The notes: generated by a model not told the origin, from the letters alone. A DNA stretch of 64,000 bases from Nyssa sinensis (GCA_008638375.1 CM018043.1:37275396-37339395); one strand, 5' to 3'; positions 33,611-47,212 are shown, counted from the stretch's first letter. Made by a program: numbers and translations.

Positions 33611-36600
33611 TGTCACGACCCGAAACTCACCCTACGCGGATCCCGAGGACGTGATGCCAGTTAGCCACCTTGTCAGTTTTCTCCACCGACAATGCGACCA
33701 ATCAAAGGCAACTTCTGAACTTAACAATGAATTGCATTCCAATGTAGGGTCAAAGTAGCGAAAATTAAAAACATTTTTAATTCATAAATGCAACTCATCC
33801 AAATACATCAGAGCATGTCTAGAATCAGTCACCAAATATCTCTAGAGCATCAATATACATGCCCCAATGCATCTATTCTATATCAATGAATTACTTAAGG
33901 CGGAAGTTACACCAATACATTTCAACTGATCAAACTCATCCCTAATGATCAACAATCAAAATATCTCCAAGTACAATTTAATCATAGTGATCCAACATAC
34001 TAGGCTAACCTCATCACTAATAATGTAACATTATACTACAATTGTGAACTTAACCTTACAGAGTACGTAGTCAACTTGACTTGGAATTCATCTCGTTAGT
34101 GTAAATCATTTGTGCTTCACTGGTTCCACTAGTTATCTCACTACATATCATCCATCATAAGCTACCTAAAAAATGGTTATAAATAAGTAGTGAGCTAACA
34201 AAGCTCAGTAAGTAAAGTCCTTTCCTCTGGCATGGGTCAAGATCAGTCCAAGAAGTAGGTATGAGCAAATACCAATAGAATGTGATATATCAATGTATGT
34301 CAAAATAGAAGACATGATAAAAGTCACAATAGCCAGTCACCAATGTATAGATTGATAAAAATGACCTTCAGGTCCTATAGGTATATTCCAAGAAGTGCAC
34401 AAAAATAACAACAAGAAATAGCCAAATGATGTGTTGCCGAAATTAGAATGCGTCTATATAGGCATGTCATCATATCAAATAGTACAACAAGGGGTATTCC
34501 AAGGAAAAGCTCACAAGCATATCAAGAATCCAAGGAATACGATATCAACGATGCTCAAAATATATAACATATTGAAAACCATAAGCATGTCATGTAAGAG
34601 GTAAAAAGAAACTATCTGTTAGATGCTATCTGTTAGGGCCTAGCATACCCTTTCGTGCTTACAGCACTGCACTATTAACTTTTCGTGTCCTCTAGAACTC
34701 AAGTCGTACGTCATACTTTGCATGACTATATGTTGATCGTGCGAAGTGACGCTCACACCCACGCGTAGCCCAGTCGTGCGATGTGACACTCACAACCACG
34801 TGTAGACTGTCAGCATCTTACCCTTAAGAGCTGAAGTGTGTAACGAGTCAAGTACTACCACGGATAAAACTAGGTCATGCATAGATAATTTCACAAGTTG
34901 TGGAGTAATACTTTTCTTATCGAGTGACATGTACTATTCAGTATTCAAGCATCAAAGGAATACGCATAAATCACATTAGAGTATTAACATGCAAGAACTC
35001 ATCAAGTCCACAAGAGAGAATAATATCAATTATGGAGATCAAGGCATATCAGATAATAAAGTACAAAGTGGTAGCAGGAAGAAAGAAATGTGACATGGCT
35101 AAGGAAAGACCACATAACAAAGTCCAGGTTTTCCTTACAACTGTTACGCTTATCTCCATTTACATTTACTCTGATAATATCCAGATATGTCAGACACATA
35201 CTTGCATTTCCTGAATAATCATCATTAATCACAAACAGATCAGAATTCATTCATTCATGTCTTGTTCATTATCTTAGGAATCTATCTGATGGCCTAACTA
35301 GGTCCATTGGCCTATTACCTACTCATTGGGTTTCAACTTATGCTCTTAAGTTCCTTAAGTAGGCTTAGTAGCTGTTAGGATTGTAATCTAAGTCATTTGG
35401 ACTTTAATCGTTATCAGTTAACCACTTATTTAACCTTAAGGGCAAAATAATAATATTAACATTCTTGTCTCGGACCTTGTCGTGGTCCTTAGAATAGTCT
35501 ACATATCTTATATATAATTTTTTAAGTCTTTTGGACTTCATTTGGTATCTGCTTTTGATCATCGCTATACATCGATTATTTTTTATTTTATACGTTGACT
35601 ATTTCGGAGTCTTATTTAGTCCTTCAATTTCCATAATTATGCTTATAACAATTTATTAGATCAGATTGGCCTTTATTCGGCCTCTACTTTGCTCTTACCA
35701 TGCTTAGGGGTATTTTGGTCATTTTACATTTTGTGAAATTCTAACCCCGATTCGTCGTTTAATCATGTGTACAGTTTCACGAGTATTTGGGCTCCTATCG
35801 ATATCAATTTCGTCCCATTTGGACTTCATTTGAATTTCATATAGCATCATGAGTAATTTGGTAATTTCACATGTTGTATAGCTAAATTTTTTGGGACCTC
35901 GGTTCATAAAATGGACCTCACTATTAGGTCCAGAATGTTCGACATAGTTAAATTGGACTATCTTTTATGCTTATTTGGCCTTGGGTATCATTAGGGATAA
36001 TACAATTATTTACCATTTGCGTGTCTTTATTTTTCGGGACTTAATTACCCAAATTAGACTCCACCATTGAGTCCTGGAATGCCCAAAATAGTAGAAATCC
36101 ATTATTTACCTATTTAATTTGGGCTTCGTTTGAGTCATTTAGTGTCCAAGGGTAAAATAGTCATTTTACCCCATGAATAAAATAATTAAAAAAATTATTT
36201 TATTATTTTATTATTTCTCAGGGGCTTATTTGAATCAACTCTTTAAAACCTGGGCTTCAGTATAATTATCTAGGACTGTTGGGGTTAAAATGAAATTCCA
36301 GGATTTCTTGGGGTCCAAATATAATTTTTAAGAACATTTAAAATAAACCGAAGGGTTTATTTTATTTTTTAAGTGAACCGGTCGTAGTTGTGCTGAACCA
36401 ACCAGTTCAGCTGGTCTATTGCATCATGCTGATGTCCTATTGAGATCAGCCCTATCATATAATATATTTTATCCTTTTAAACAAAACGACTGTAGCTTCC
36501 TTAAAGGGTTTTAACCCATTTCGCGGTTGGGTCGGGGCCTAACCCGAAACCCGGTCCATGACCTGACCCTGCACTGTTCTTCTTCCCCAACGCTAAGGTC

Positions 36601-38262
36601 ACTGTAGCCCTAGTTCTAAAGAATTTTATTTTCAAATTTCGTGGAGTTTGAGATTTTAAATCTCTATGCTCTTGGGTGGTGTAGGTTACTGGATGCTTGG
36701 GAAAAGATTTGGTATTCGTTTTGTGCCTCAAATCGAGCTTAACGCTCGGTTCTTCTTCACTATGGCCATACCTACAACTCGTTCATGCATGCTTATTTTT
36801 TACCCAAACTCCATGGGATTTCCTCTATTAGGTTCTATTTATCATGGGGTTCAAGCCCCCATTCCTAAAATCAATTTTGAAGCAGTTTTGTGAGGTTGAG
36901 CTTCAAAACCTGAAACCTGCAACCTCTAATTTTTTGGGTCTTCTCTGGGTTCTTAAGTCACGAAATAAAGTTTTTGGAATGCTCATGGGCTCTAGTCAGT
37001 GTTCTAAGAAACCAATTGTGGTTTGGCTCAAATGGTATCAGACCTGCACTTGTAGAGGTCCATCCATGGCTGCCGTTCATGGCTTAGGACTTTTCAACCC
37101 CTTTTGACCCTCTCAATTCATTCATAACAGTTCCTTAATGTTACAATAACTCATGCATGCAGTTTAGTCTCCTAAAATTACTCAAACCGTGCCTAAATCA
37201 AAATTTAAGAGAAAAGGTATAATTAGTGTTTTACCTCTTTGACAGTGGTTGCCTCTCTTCTTGTGGCTTGATTCTGATTCCTCTCAGGCTCCTTCAAAGC
37301 AGCTCAATCTCTTCCCATCATCCTTTAGTCATAGGCCTTCCAACAGGTAGCCATGTGCATGCACTTACACACTTACACTTACACACCACCTCTCATGTAT
37401 ACAGCTTCATTCACACACCCTTGGGTTGCAGCACACACACACACACACTTGGTCTATTTTCTCACACTAGATCTCTCTCTTTCTTCACAAACTTCTCTCT
37501 TTCTCTCTACTCTCTCTCTAGTTTCTCTCTTTAGCCTCTCCCTCTCTAGTCAACCATCATGGTTCTAGCTTTCCTTTTCACACACTCAAGATATATATAT
37601 ATATATATATATGTGTATATAAGTATACATATACACATGTCTGCACTTGTAGAGTTTAGGTATAATCATGTGGCTGAATTAGAGGGTTATGTGGGGTGAG
37701 GTGTTGCATGAATGGCCATTTGCCAATTTGGGAGGTGGGCTTGGGTAATTTGAGTATATATACATTTTTGCTGCATAATTAAGCACAAAAGTGCTGGCAG
37801 CCCACTTGGTATATTTTTGGATGTCAAAAATCTTGCTCCACTAGGTCAAGGGTTGAAATCTCCTTGGCCTCACTTTTGTCATTTTTTCCTCATTTTGGGC
37901 TTATGCCTCGTTTGGCTGGCGCAGATTTCTGTTTTGGCTATTTCTTTCATAATTTCTTTTCTATTGCTCCTTTTACAAAACGGTTTCTTTCGGTGGCTTC
38001 CTATTTAGGTTAGCTTCGGTGTCAAAAGCCTCATGCCGGTTATTACTTCTTTGTGTTTTTCATAGTTTACTAATTCGAGTTTCAATGGTGTTACAATTAG
38101 GTTAAGATGACTAAATTAAGCCTTCCTCTCTTAACTGTATTACTTTATAGGTCTATCGTGACCGTCGAGAAATTCTCGATTCATTTTCTTAATTATTCTC
38201 CATGTTGTTTCTAATTAATAATTAGCGGACTAATTATTAATTAATTAGGTCGGGGTGTTACA
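33611..38262. mobile_element. Solo LTR, 4.65 kb, long-LTR Ty3-gypsy-type family
   Basis: Runs from TGTCACGACCCGAAAC to GGTCGGGGTGTTACA with a perfect 5 bp duplication GGTGA on both sides (33606-33610, 38263-38267). No retroelement protein frames occur inside. 35700-36150 has the family's GGTATTTTGGTCATTTTAC and TTTTTCGGGACT phrases, and 37430-37620 a CT/CA/TA microsatellite tract. The ends and tract match 1-3349 and 5473-8749. Small open frames inside are unrecognised. Lineage within Ty3-gypsy is inferred from length only. Confidence 0.88.
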
Positions 38263-38267
38263 GGTGA

Positions 38268-40996
38268 GGTGAAAAATTCATTAAAATGAGGCCTACCTCT
38301 TTTTTCTATCTTTTGAAATATTCTCAGGGCTATAATCTGAAGATGGACTACTAACACCACTTAGGCCAAAAAATGGTTAACAATGAAACGGGAAAACAAA
38401 AAAATCTCTCTATGCATACACATAGTGGAAGTCCTCTTACAATGCTTTAATCTTTTTCATATAAACTAAATGTATATGATTATTGGATTGTATGAAAGAT
38501 TCACTTGTTGCCAGAAAATCTCTTTGTGCATGCACATAAAGGAGGTCCTCTTACAATGCCTTAATCCTTTTGATGAATAAAAAATAGATAGAAAAACATG
38601 GAACAAAGATATAAACAAAATGTATACAATTATTGGATTGTATGAAAGATTTCACTTGTCAAATTGTCATTTCCAACCCCTCAGTTGTTGCAACAATTTG
38701 GATTCTATCTCAAAAATATATTGCTTTTGCAAGCATATTCTTTTTGCCTCTTAAATCCACACAAACTTTTGTTGATGATATTAGTACTTTAATACAACCT
38801 TCATCACAACTTAAGCTTTTAGATTAGTTGATTGTAAACATGGTAGTCACAAAACGCAATATGCATTAAGATTGCATTTGAACTGAGGGATTCAAAATGA
38901 ATGAACTTGAGTTGTGGGTTGTTTTTGGGTCAGGTGGGACCATCCTCCAAGAATGGTAGATGAGTGCTAATAATGCATGGAATAGGTATGGGATATGGAA
39001 TAAAGAAAAGGGACAATAGTAGGAGGAAAGAAAGGGATGAACAATAGAGTAAAATGATGGAACTTAGGTTAGCGGGAACATCACATTGGAAGGTGGCCCT
39101 TAGTCTCCGACAGTGAGCTTAGAGGTTCATGCCATTGTCCCTTGGTATGGTCTTTGTATTTATTAGCAACTCCGTGTGTACAGATAGGGCTTCCTAGGAT
39201 CACGCCCGATGTAACATGTGTCTAATTCCCATTAGTCCAGGTACAATTGAAGGAGTGGTTCCTCTAACCATACCGAGACTCTATTGGAATCCTTTTGAGC
39301 CAAGTGGTTCCAAATTTATTGAACGTAGTGCGTGTTTGTCTTGTTTGAAGTCATGACATACTGCACAAAAGGATCATCGTAGTTGTTAAACGGGTATGGC
39401 TTACCCGTGGAGGAGTCACTATGACTACTAAAAAGTCGTGACATGTCTGGTAAGAGGGCCACCATGACCGTTGGGCCAACAACATGTCGTAAGCCTTGGA
39501 GCATATTGCAACCGCTGATCGTAACACTTAGACGTTTCAAGACCACCGTTCTATCCCCGCCAAGGGTACCTCTATGATGTCATAATAGCACGTAAGGTGT
39601 ATCTAGTTGACTTCCAAGGTATCAGGGATACTACACACGATGGTGTGTCGAGTTCCGCAATTTCACAAGTACGATGCATGGCCAACCCACGCGGTGCTTG
39701 GGAGTTCCGCGTATGGTTCTTGGAAGTTTTGCATATGATGCTAAGGAGTTTCACATCACAGCGCTTGGGAGTTGTGCACATCACCGTTCTTGGGAGTTCC
39801 ACACATTGTGGATAGGGGCGTGCAAGGGCTTTTGTGACACAACGTTTGCGGTGCTATGGTCTACCACGACACTAGGGTACGTCGCTAGGTTCTACCACAG
39901 CACTAGGTGTATTGAGGCATTAATAACCCACTGCGATGCTGGGAGTATTCCGCGACATTGGATGCCTACTGCTATGATAAGGGTATACCGCAGCGATGAG
40001 TGTCTACCATGGTGCGACTTAGTTTTGTCAAAGTCCATGGAATGCATAGGAATCCGCAATATTGGTGATCTCCCGTGATATTAGAGGTGTTCCGCAGTTG
40101 TGCTATTGTTCGCAAGTAAGGGTTTCTCTTGGTTCGCCGCACCAATTGTCTAAGCATGTTCGTAGGGTCATGTATAACGCTCTATCATAGGCCCGTTCCC
40201 TTTCGATGTCCATCATGAACTTACCTATCTACACCTCTACGACACTAGTATTCCTCTACGGCAATGAGGGTTGTTCTGCTGTTGTGTTCGTACTCCACAG
40301 GCAAAGACACGCTCAATTCACTACATTGATTGTCTAAGGATATTCGTAGGGCCACATGTAATGCTTTATCGTGGGCCCATTCCCTTTGGAGGTCTACCAT
40401 GGACTTAGCTATCTACAGAGATCATTACTTAACAATATAGCTCAATTTAGATTTAATAGTTTAGGTCAACAAGATGCATGGATTCATTTGAGAACCTTAT
40501 GCATGGATTTCAAGTAACAAGGTGAAGTAGTTATTTGAAATCCACGTCAGGAAGGATTCTAATTGCATGTCTTCCCTATCTCTCTACTCTAATATCCCCT
40601 TGTGTCTTCCCATCCAACTCCAATAACAAATCTTCTATACATTGTGAATTTTACTTTCAAACATCTTCACTTGAAATCTACCCATCCAAATGTAGAATAA
40701 CAGAATTTCAAATAATAACCGAAACTGGTGAATTATGGTTGGCCTCAACTTCATTTACCACCATTCGACATAAAATTTAGGTTTATGATCCAACCAATCT
40801 GTGAACCAAACAAAATGTTGTCACGCTCAGCATGATTCATGCTACCTCAACGGTTGTGCCGATGATGTAGCAGCCATAAAGCCTGCAGGCCCAACAATAC
40901 GTGACATGCGGGTTGCAAGTTACAGGTCGGTAGTCTTATTTACACAGTAGTTGACCTCAAGCACATAGCCCAACTAGCCCTTGCACTATGATCGAC
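38268..40996. other. Duplication block 2, second part, with internal repeats; no gene
   Basis: 38270-38600 matches 20720-20900, and 40815-40860 matches 21285-21330. 38400-38512 is repeated in tandem at 38515-38660 (TATTGGATTGTATGAAAGAT in both). 39600-40430 is a degenerate tandem-repeat field. Confidence 0.65.
39600..40430. repeat. Degenerate tandem-repeat field
   Basis: Short units with (C/G)GTGCTTGGGAGTTCCGC cores recur from 39640 to 39810, then TACCACGA-ACTAGG variants. 40137-40245 is repeated at 40318-40420 (TTGTCTAAG.AT.TTCGTAGGG). CpG-richer than its surroundings. No convincing frame. Confidence 0.65.
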
Positions 40997-41117
40997 GATA
41001 AAATTTCAGTAGTCCTAGGATATGTACTCCCAAAGGTGAGATGATGTGCCACATGTACATAGGGCACATCATCTTACCCTTGGAAGTACATACTCTAGGA
41101 GTACAGAATATTTGCTC
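40997..41117. mobile_element. MITE, 121 bp, Mutator-type
   Basis: The whole element is one imperfect inverted repeat: 41011-41050 (AGTCCTAGGATATGTACTCC onward) pairs with 41063-41103 with few mismatches, and the outer ends GATAAAATTTC / GAGCAAATATTC also pair loosely. A perfect 9 bp direct repeat ATGATCGAC flanks it (40988-40996, 41118-41126), the length typical of Mutator-like transposition. Confidence 0.85.
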
Positions 41118-41331
41118 ATGATCGACTGGATCACCTTAGAATTTGGAAAGTATTCACACTGTATAAAATAACAAAATGTACAATGGATAGTAGCCATTGT
41201 GAGTCATTCATCCATTGGATTGACTCAGACCAGAGGCTCTGACAAGGCTGCCTATCTCATACGAGAAGTTCAAATTATAACATTGCATACCTCCAAAACC
41301 GTCCACTTTGAATTGACACTAAACAGAGGAC

Positions 41332-42635
41332 TATAAATCTGGATATTTAAATCAGTCTTTTGCAAATAAAAGGAAAAATCAGAAACTGTTTTGAGAAAAC
41401 AGAATCTGTTGTTTTTGTTTAACAAGAATACAGAAACAGAAACTTACAGAGTAATTGTTACAGAAAACAAAACCATAAAATACTTATATGAACAGAAATA
41501 AGAAAATTAAAATCTGTAAAACAGAAATAGAATAGTTGGAAAATTATATGCTGTATTAGAATACAACAAATACTGTAAACACTTACAGAAATTGAAAACA
41601 GAAGAGGATCAAAGCTTGTGTTTAACACAATGTCCTTAAGACGAAATACGGCCTTCGCAGTGGTGCTTACGAGTTGTTGGTCGTCCGTCTCCCAGGATAC
41701 AATGACCACAACACTTAAAGATGAAGCACTCAAACTTTAGTGCATAACGAACCAAACAGTGACGGAACCCTCTCTCAAAACTGATGCACGAAAACTCATG
41801 CACGAAAATATAATTCTGAATGAATGTAATATGCAATGAGGGTGTGTGTATTTATAAACTTCTTCATGACTGTTTGGTACAGTCATGAAGGTTCAGTTGT
41901 GTCTGTTCATGGTGAACAGACACTAGGGAAGATGACTGTTCAGTCAAACCAACGCCATGGCAAAACGATGGCGTTTAGGACTTCCAATGGTAACCGTACG
42001 CATGTCGCAAAACGACTGCGTTTTGGACTCCCAATGGTAACCTTACGCATGACGTAAAACGACAGCGTTTCGGAATCCCAATGGTAACTTAAACGCAAGT
42101 TTAAAACGACTCCGTTTCTAGTTGGAAAATTTTAAATAAATTTTCTCCAAAAAGATATATAAAGCCCAAGCCCAAGCCCAGGCCCAGGCCCAGAACCAAG
42201 AACCCGAGCCCGAGCCCAGCCCAGTTCGGTTCGGTGCGGGGCGGGGAGGCGGCGACGGCGCGCGCACGCATGTGTGGTGGTCCAAGCATTTGCTTAGGTC
42301 CTCCCTCTTCCACAAAATTGGGGTGCCCCTTGGGGTCCAAACCCCAAAGCAAGGTATGTGTATATATACTTTTTAACAGCCTTGTTTCCATCTTATGTGG
42401 GACACGAGCTTTTTGCACAAGTTTCAAGGTTTAGTTACCATTCCCAAGTGGTGATGTTTGGAGGCAATTTCTCATTCACCCCTTAATGGTTTTGAGCAAC
42501 CCAATATTTAATCTTCATCTTCTCATGGAGGAGAACACATTCCCATGTGGACCCACTAAAATTAATTTGTGGGACCCACTTTAATTTTAGCTCAAAGATG
42601 GCTAATTTAAATGCTCAAAACCCATTTTTCCAACA
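41332..42635 (-). repeat. Element C 3' LTR
   Basis: 1304 bp. On the minus strand it starts TGTTGGAAAAATGGG, and its last bases show a TG-to-TA change on the plus strand at 41332. It is longer than the 5' LTR mainly because of extra CCCAAG/CCCAGG hexamers around 42166-42225. Confidence 0.92.
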
Positions 42636-42650
42636 ATCCCCCACATGAAT
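42636..42650 (-). other. Polypurine tract of element C
   Basis: The minus strand reads ATGTGGGGGAT immediately before the 3' LTR start TGTTGG. Confidence 0.7.
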
Positions 42651-43222
42651 GAAATTGACTGACAGTAATGCAAATGACATGCGGACACTAAGAGAGAGTT
42701 CATTTGGAAATTTCCTGTATAGAGGAAGGTAGCTTGTAGCCTTAAACCTTCCCTTGTGAAATGCTATCGGGGTTACTAATTGATCAGTGAACATGATGTC
42801 TTGAACTGTTCAATCGTTTATGTAAACCAAGACAACAGCATTCACACAGAATCTTTCTTGACACAGTTGGTTCTCATGATTGTGTTCATTTTGGCCCTGA
42901 ACAATTCCTGGTTTCATGAGTGCTCCTAGAGAAGTTAGCCTTTATCATTCTCATAGAACCGGCCCAGTTCACACTCACATAGGTGATTTCTTATAAAGAG
43001 TAGTCTGCTATACCCCACTTGTCTTTAACAAGATATAAGAATCATTAAAAGCTTAGCTTACCCTGTTCAACGCTGCAGGCATCACTATTCTGATCATAGG
43101 AATGAGTAGGTGATTTGATATTCATAGTGATCTCAATGAGTCACACACAATTCGGTTGTCCCTTTGAACCTAGATCTTGGGATCTCCGGTCAGCTAGGTG
43201 GGGTTGCCATTATGGCGACTCT
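42651..43222 (-). other. 3' untranslated part of element C
   Basis: Between the pol stop and the polypurine tract. No frame or repeat of note. Confidence 0.6.
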
Positions 43223-46078
43223 TTAGTGTATAGGCTTTAATCCCATTCCCCTCGATGATTTATTCACTTGCTCTCTGGTCAAACCTTTGGTTAACGGATC
43301 CGCAATGTTATCTTTTGACCTTATGTATTCAATGGTCATAATACCATTAGAGAAAAGTTGTTTCACAGTATTATGTCTTCGACGAATATGTCGAGACTTA
43401 TCGTTATACATATGACTCTATGCCCTACCAATTGCTGATTGACTATCGCAATGAATACAAATAGCGGGCACAGGTTTTGGCCATATTGGAATATATTCTA
43501 GGAAGTGACGAAGCCACTTAGCTTCTTCCCCAGCTTTATCTAATGCAATAAACTCAGATTCCATCGTAGATCTAGCAATGCACGTTTGCTTAGAAGATTT
43601 CCAAGACACCGCTCCACCATCAAGTGTAAACAGATAGCCACTTGTGGACTTCGAGTCTTTGGTGTCGGATATCCAATTTGCGTCGCAATATCCTTCAAGT
43701 ACTGTTGGATATCTTGAGTAGTGCAATCCAAAGTTTTGGGTATATTTGAGATATCTCAAAACCCTAACTATTGCCTTCCAATGGTCCGGACCTGGATTAC
43801 TTATATATCTACTCAATTTGCTGACAGCGTAAGCGATGTCTGGACGGGTACAATTCATGACATACATTAGGCTGCCAATTATTTGTGCATATTCTAGTTG
43901 TGATATGCTTTTGCCATTATTCTTAGATAGATGTAAATTTACATCTACAGGTGTTCTCGCTGGACTGCTATCATCTTGTTTAAATTTCTTGAGAATTTTC
44001 TCAATATAATGTGATTGAAATAATATTAGTCCTTCCGATGTTCTAGAGATTTTTATCCCAAGTATTACGTCGGCAACACCTAAGTCCTTCATGTCGAATT
44101 TGTTATTCAACATTTTCTTGGTAGTTTTAATGACTTCATTATTGTTACTCATAATGAGCATATCATCAACATAAAGACAAATAATGACAAACCCATGTTC
44201 GGTGTTCTTGACATATACACATTTGTCACACTCGTTGATTTTGAACCCAGTTGACATCATTACACTGTCAAATTTCTCATGCCAATGCTTAGGTGCTTGC
44301 TTTAACCCATAAAGGGATTTAACAAGCCGACAAACTTTCTTTTCTTGACCTGGAACAATAAACCCTTTGGGTTGTTCCATGTATATTTCTTCATCCAAAT
44401 CACCATTTAAGAAAGTTGTCTTTACATCCATTTGATGTATCTCAAGATTGTGTATAGCTGCAATAGCTATTAACATTTGAATGGATGATATTCTTGTAAC
44501 TGGTGAATATGTATCAAAATAGTCCAAGCCTTCCTTTTGCTTGTAACCTTTGATAACCAGTCTGGCCTTATATTTATCGATAGATCCATCTGCTTTCATT
44601 TTCTTCTTGAATATCCATTTATAACCAAGAGGTTTTGAACCTAGTGGAAGATCCACTAGTTCCCATGTATGATTTTGTAGAATGGATTCTACTTCATCGT
44701 TAATAGCCTCTTTCCAATATGGAGCTTCAGGGCTCGACATTGCTTCTTTAAAGTTTCGAGGCTCATCTTCTAACAAATACGTTAGAAAATCTAGACCAAA
44801 AGATTTTGATATTCTAGCTCTTTTGCTGCATCTAGGTTCATCATCATCTTGTTGGCCTTGACTACTGCTTATTGCAGTATCATGAGTTCTTTTACTTGAG
44901 TTTGTCTCCTGTGTGGATTTGTAAGGAAACACATTTTCAAAGAAAGATGCATTCCTTGACTCGATAATAGTATTGACATGCATATCAGGAATTTCAGATT
45001 TATGAATCAGAAAACAATATGCACTACTATTATGAGCATACCCAATGAAAACACAATCAACTGTTTTTGGTCCTATTTTAACCTTTTTAGGTATAGGTAC
45101 CGCCACTTTAGCCAAACACCCCCACACTTTTAAGTATTTGTAAGAAGGTCTTCGACCTTTCCACAAGTCGTAAGGGGATTTATTGGTTTTCTTTTGAGGT
45201 ATTCGGTTGAGAATATAATTTGCGTAAAGAATTGCTTTCCCCCACAAATTCTGAGGTAGTCCAGAACTTAATAGTAATGCATTCATCATTTCTTTTAAAG
45301 TTCTGTTCTTTCGTTCAGCAATCCCATTTTGTTGAGGTGAATAGGGTGTAGTTGTTTGGTGTACTATACCATGTTGTGAACAAAATTCACCAAAAGGTGC
45401 TTCATATTCACCTCCTCTATCACTTCTAATCACCTTGATTTTTCTATCAAGTTGGTTCTCAACCTCATTCTTGAAATGTTTAAACATTTCTAATGCCTCA
45501 TCTTTACTTCTCAATAAGTAAACATAACAGTATCTTGTGCAGTCATCAATGAATGTAAGAAAATATTTCTTACCACCTCTAGTTTGAATAAATTTCAAAT
45601 CACAAATATCTGAGTGTATTAATTCTAGAGGTTCACTACTTCTTTCACTTGATTGAAAAGAAGTTCTAGTAAGTTTAGATTCCACACAAATCTCACATTT
45701 ATGATTTGGATCTATTTCAAATTTAGGCAAACATTCCATATTAATTAATCTACGCAATGTATCAAAATTAACATGTCCTAGTCTACTATGCCACACATTT
45801 GAAGACTCAAGCATATAAGCAGAAGATGTGTTCTTATTATTATTATTCTTAATTGGAGGTACAATGGTCATTACATTCATCTTGAAGAGCCCATTGCTCA
45901 TATACCCCTTCCCCACATACATCCCATTTTTGGTGAGGATAAACTTGTCAGATACAAAGACCAATTTGAAACCCTTTTTACTCAACAATGAGCCTGACAC
46001 GAGATTCTTTCGAATTTCTAGCATATGCAGCACATCATTGAGAGTAAGCTCCTTGCCTGAAGTCATTTTCAATACCAC
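43223..46078 (-). pseudogene. Element C pol: integrase, reverse transcriptase, RNase H
   Basis: An 886-codon open frame (43418-46078) continues in frame, after one TAG at 43418-43420, for 62 more codons to 43223. From the N-terminus: integrase zinc-binding region (CEICVESKL); integrase core with [17 protein letters not shown] and the ERKNRTL glutamate (D-D-E complete); RT with [20 protein letters not shown] and the catalytic YVDDML; RNase H with GYCDANW and STMESEF; then, after the stop, KSRHIRRRHN and ADPLTKGL. In the same frame as gag, as expected for a single copia polyprotein. Only the two ambers interrupt it, one at the gag-pol border (46079-46081) and one near the C-terminus. Confidence 0.95.
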
Positions 46079-47212
46079 CTACCCTTGGCCTTCAACCTTG
46101 GAAAAATAAGAGTTGCCCATAAAGAGTTGTTCCCCATTATCTATGCTTTGATATGATGAGAACATCTTCTTGTCTGAACAAACATGACGAGTAGCCCTTG
46201 TGTCTACCCACCATTCCTTGGTATTGCTGCCAAGGAAGTTCACTTCAGAAACTACGGCTGAGAGATTCATGTCTGAGACATTATCTGACAGGCCGTCCAT
46301 TTTATTCACATTGGCTTGAGGGCGTTTCTTCTTTGGGTTTCCTTGGTCCTTACGACTGTGGCAGTCTTTAGCACGGTGCCTTTGTTTGTTGCACACATAG
46401 CACTTGCCTTGAAACTTCTTATGCGCACCTTGCTTGGGACCATTGCCATTATGCTTCCTCTTCTTATTATTATGAAAACTTTGCCCTTGTTCCACAACAT
46501 TGACCTTGGATTCCATGACCATTTTTCCTGCCTTCTTTTCGGAAGCATGGTTATCTTCCTCTATCCGCAATCGGACAATCAAGTCTTCAAGCTTCATCTC
46601 CTTGCGCTTATGCTTAAGGTAGTTCTTGAATTCCTTCCATAATGGTGGCAATTTTTCAATGATTGCAGCCACTTGGAATGATTCACTCAAAGACATTCCT
46701 TCAACATGAATCTCGTGTAGGATGACTTGCAAGTCTTGAACTTGATTGATGACTGTTTTGGAATCAACCATCTTGTAGTCCAAGAATCTGCCGACAACAA
46801 ATTTCTTCATTCCGGCATCCTCAGTCTTGTACTTTCTGTCAAGTGAATCCCACAATTCCCTTGCAGTCTTGATGGTACAATACACATTATATAATGTGTT
46901 GTCTAACCCGTTGAGGACATAATTCCGGCAAAGGAAATCTGCATGCTTCCATGCCTCCACGGCGGCAACCACTTGCCTATCCGTCTCATTTTTCCTCAAA
47001 GCAGGAGCATCTTTTCTAAGGAACCGAGCCAAATTCAGGGTGGTAAGATAGAACAACATCTTTTGTTGCCATCTTTTGAAATCAGACCCATTGAATTTCT
47101 CGGGTTTTTCTCCATGGTTCACGGGCACAGTTCTGACCATTGGAGTAGATGACATAACAGGAGCAGGTGTCACCATAGTAGTAGTAGGGGCAGGGGTAGT
47201 ATCAGTAGCCAT
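46079..47212 (-). pseudogene. Element C gag and start of protease
   Basis: I prefer the Met at 47212 (MATDTTPAP), where the typical Tork-type start lies, over the upstream Met at 47254. The region has a capsid-like domain ([37 protein letters not shown]) and a zinc knuckle ([16 protein letters not shown]2CX4HX4C). The protease active site is near 46196-46204, where D-T-G has become D-T-R. The frame ends at TAG 46079-46081, 40 codons past the active-site Asp. The R codon is AGG, consistent with one G-to-A change. Confidence 0.93.

Noticed and set aside
42101..42434. Small frames in the copia LTRs (also 48314-48641)
   Set aside because: They are LTR sequence with proline/glycine runs from CCCAAG hexamers; no product is expected.
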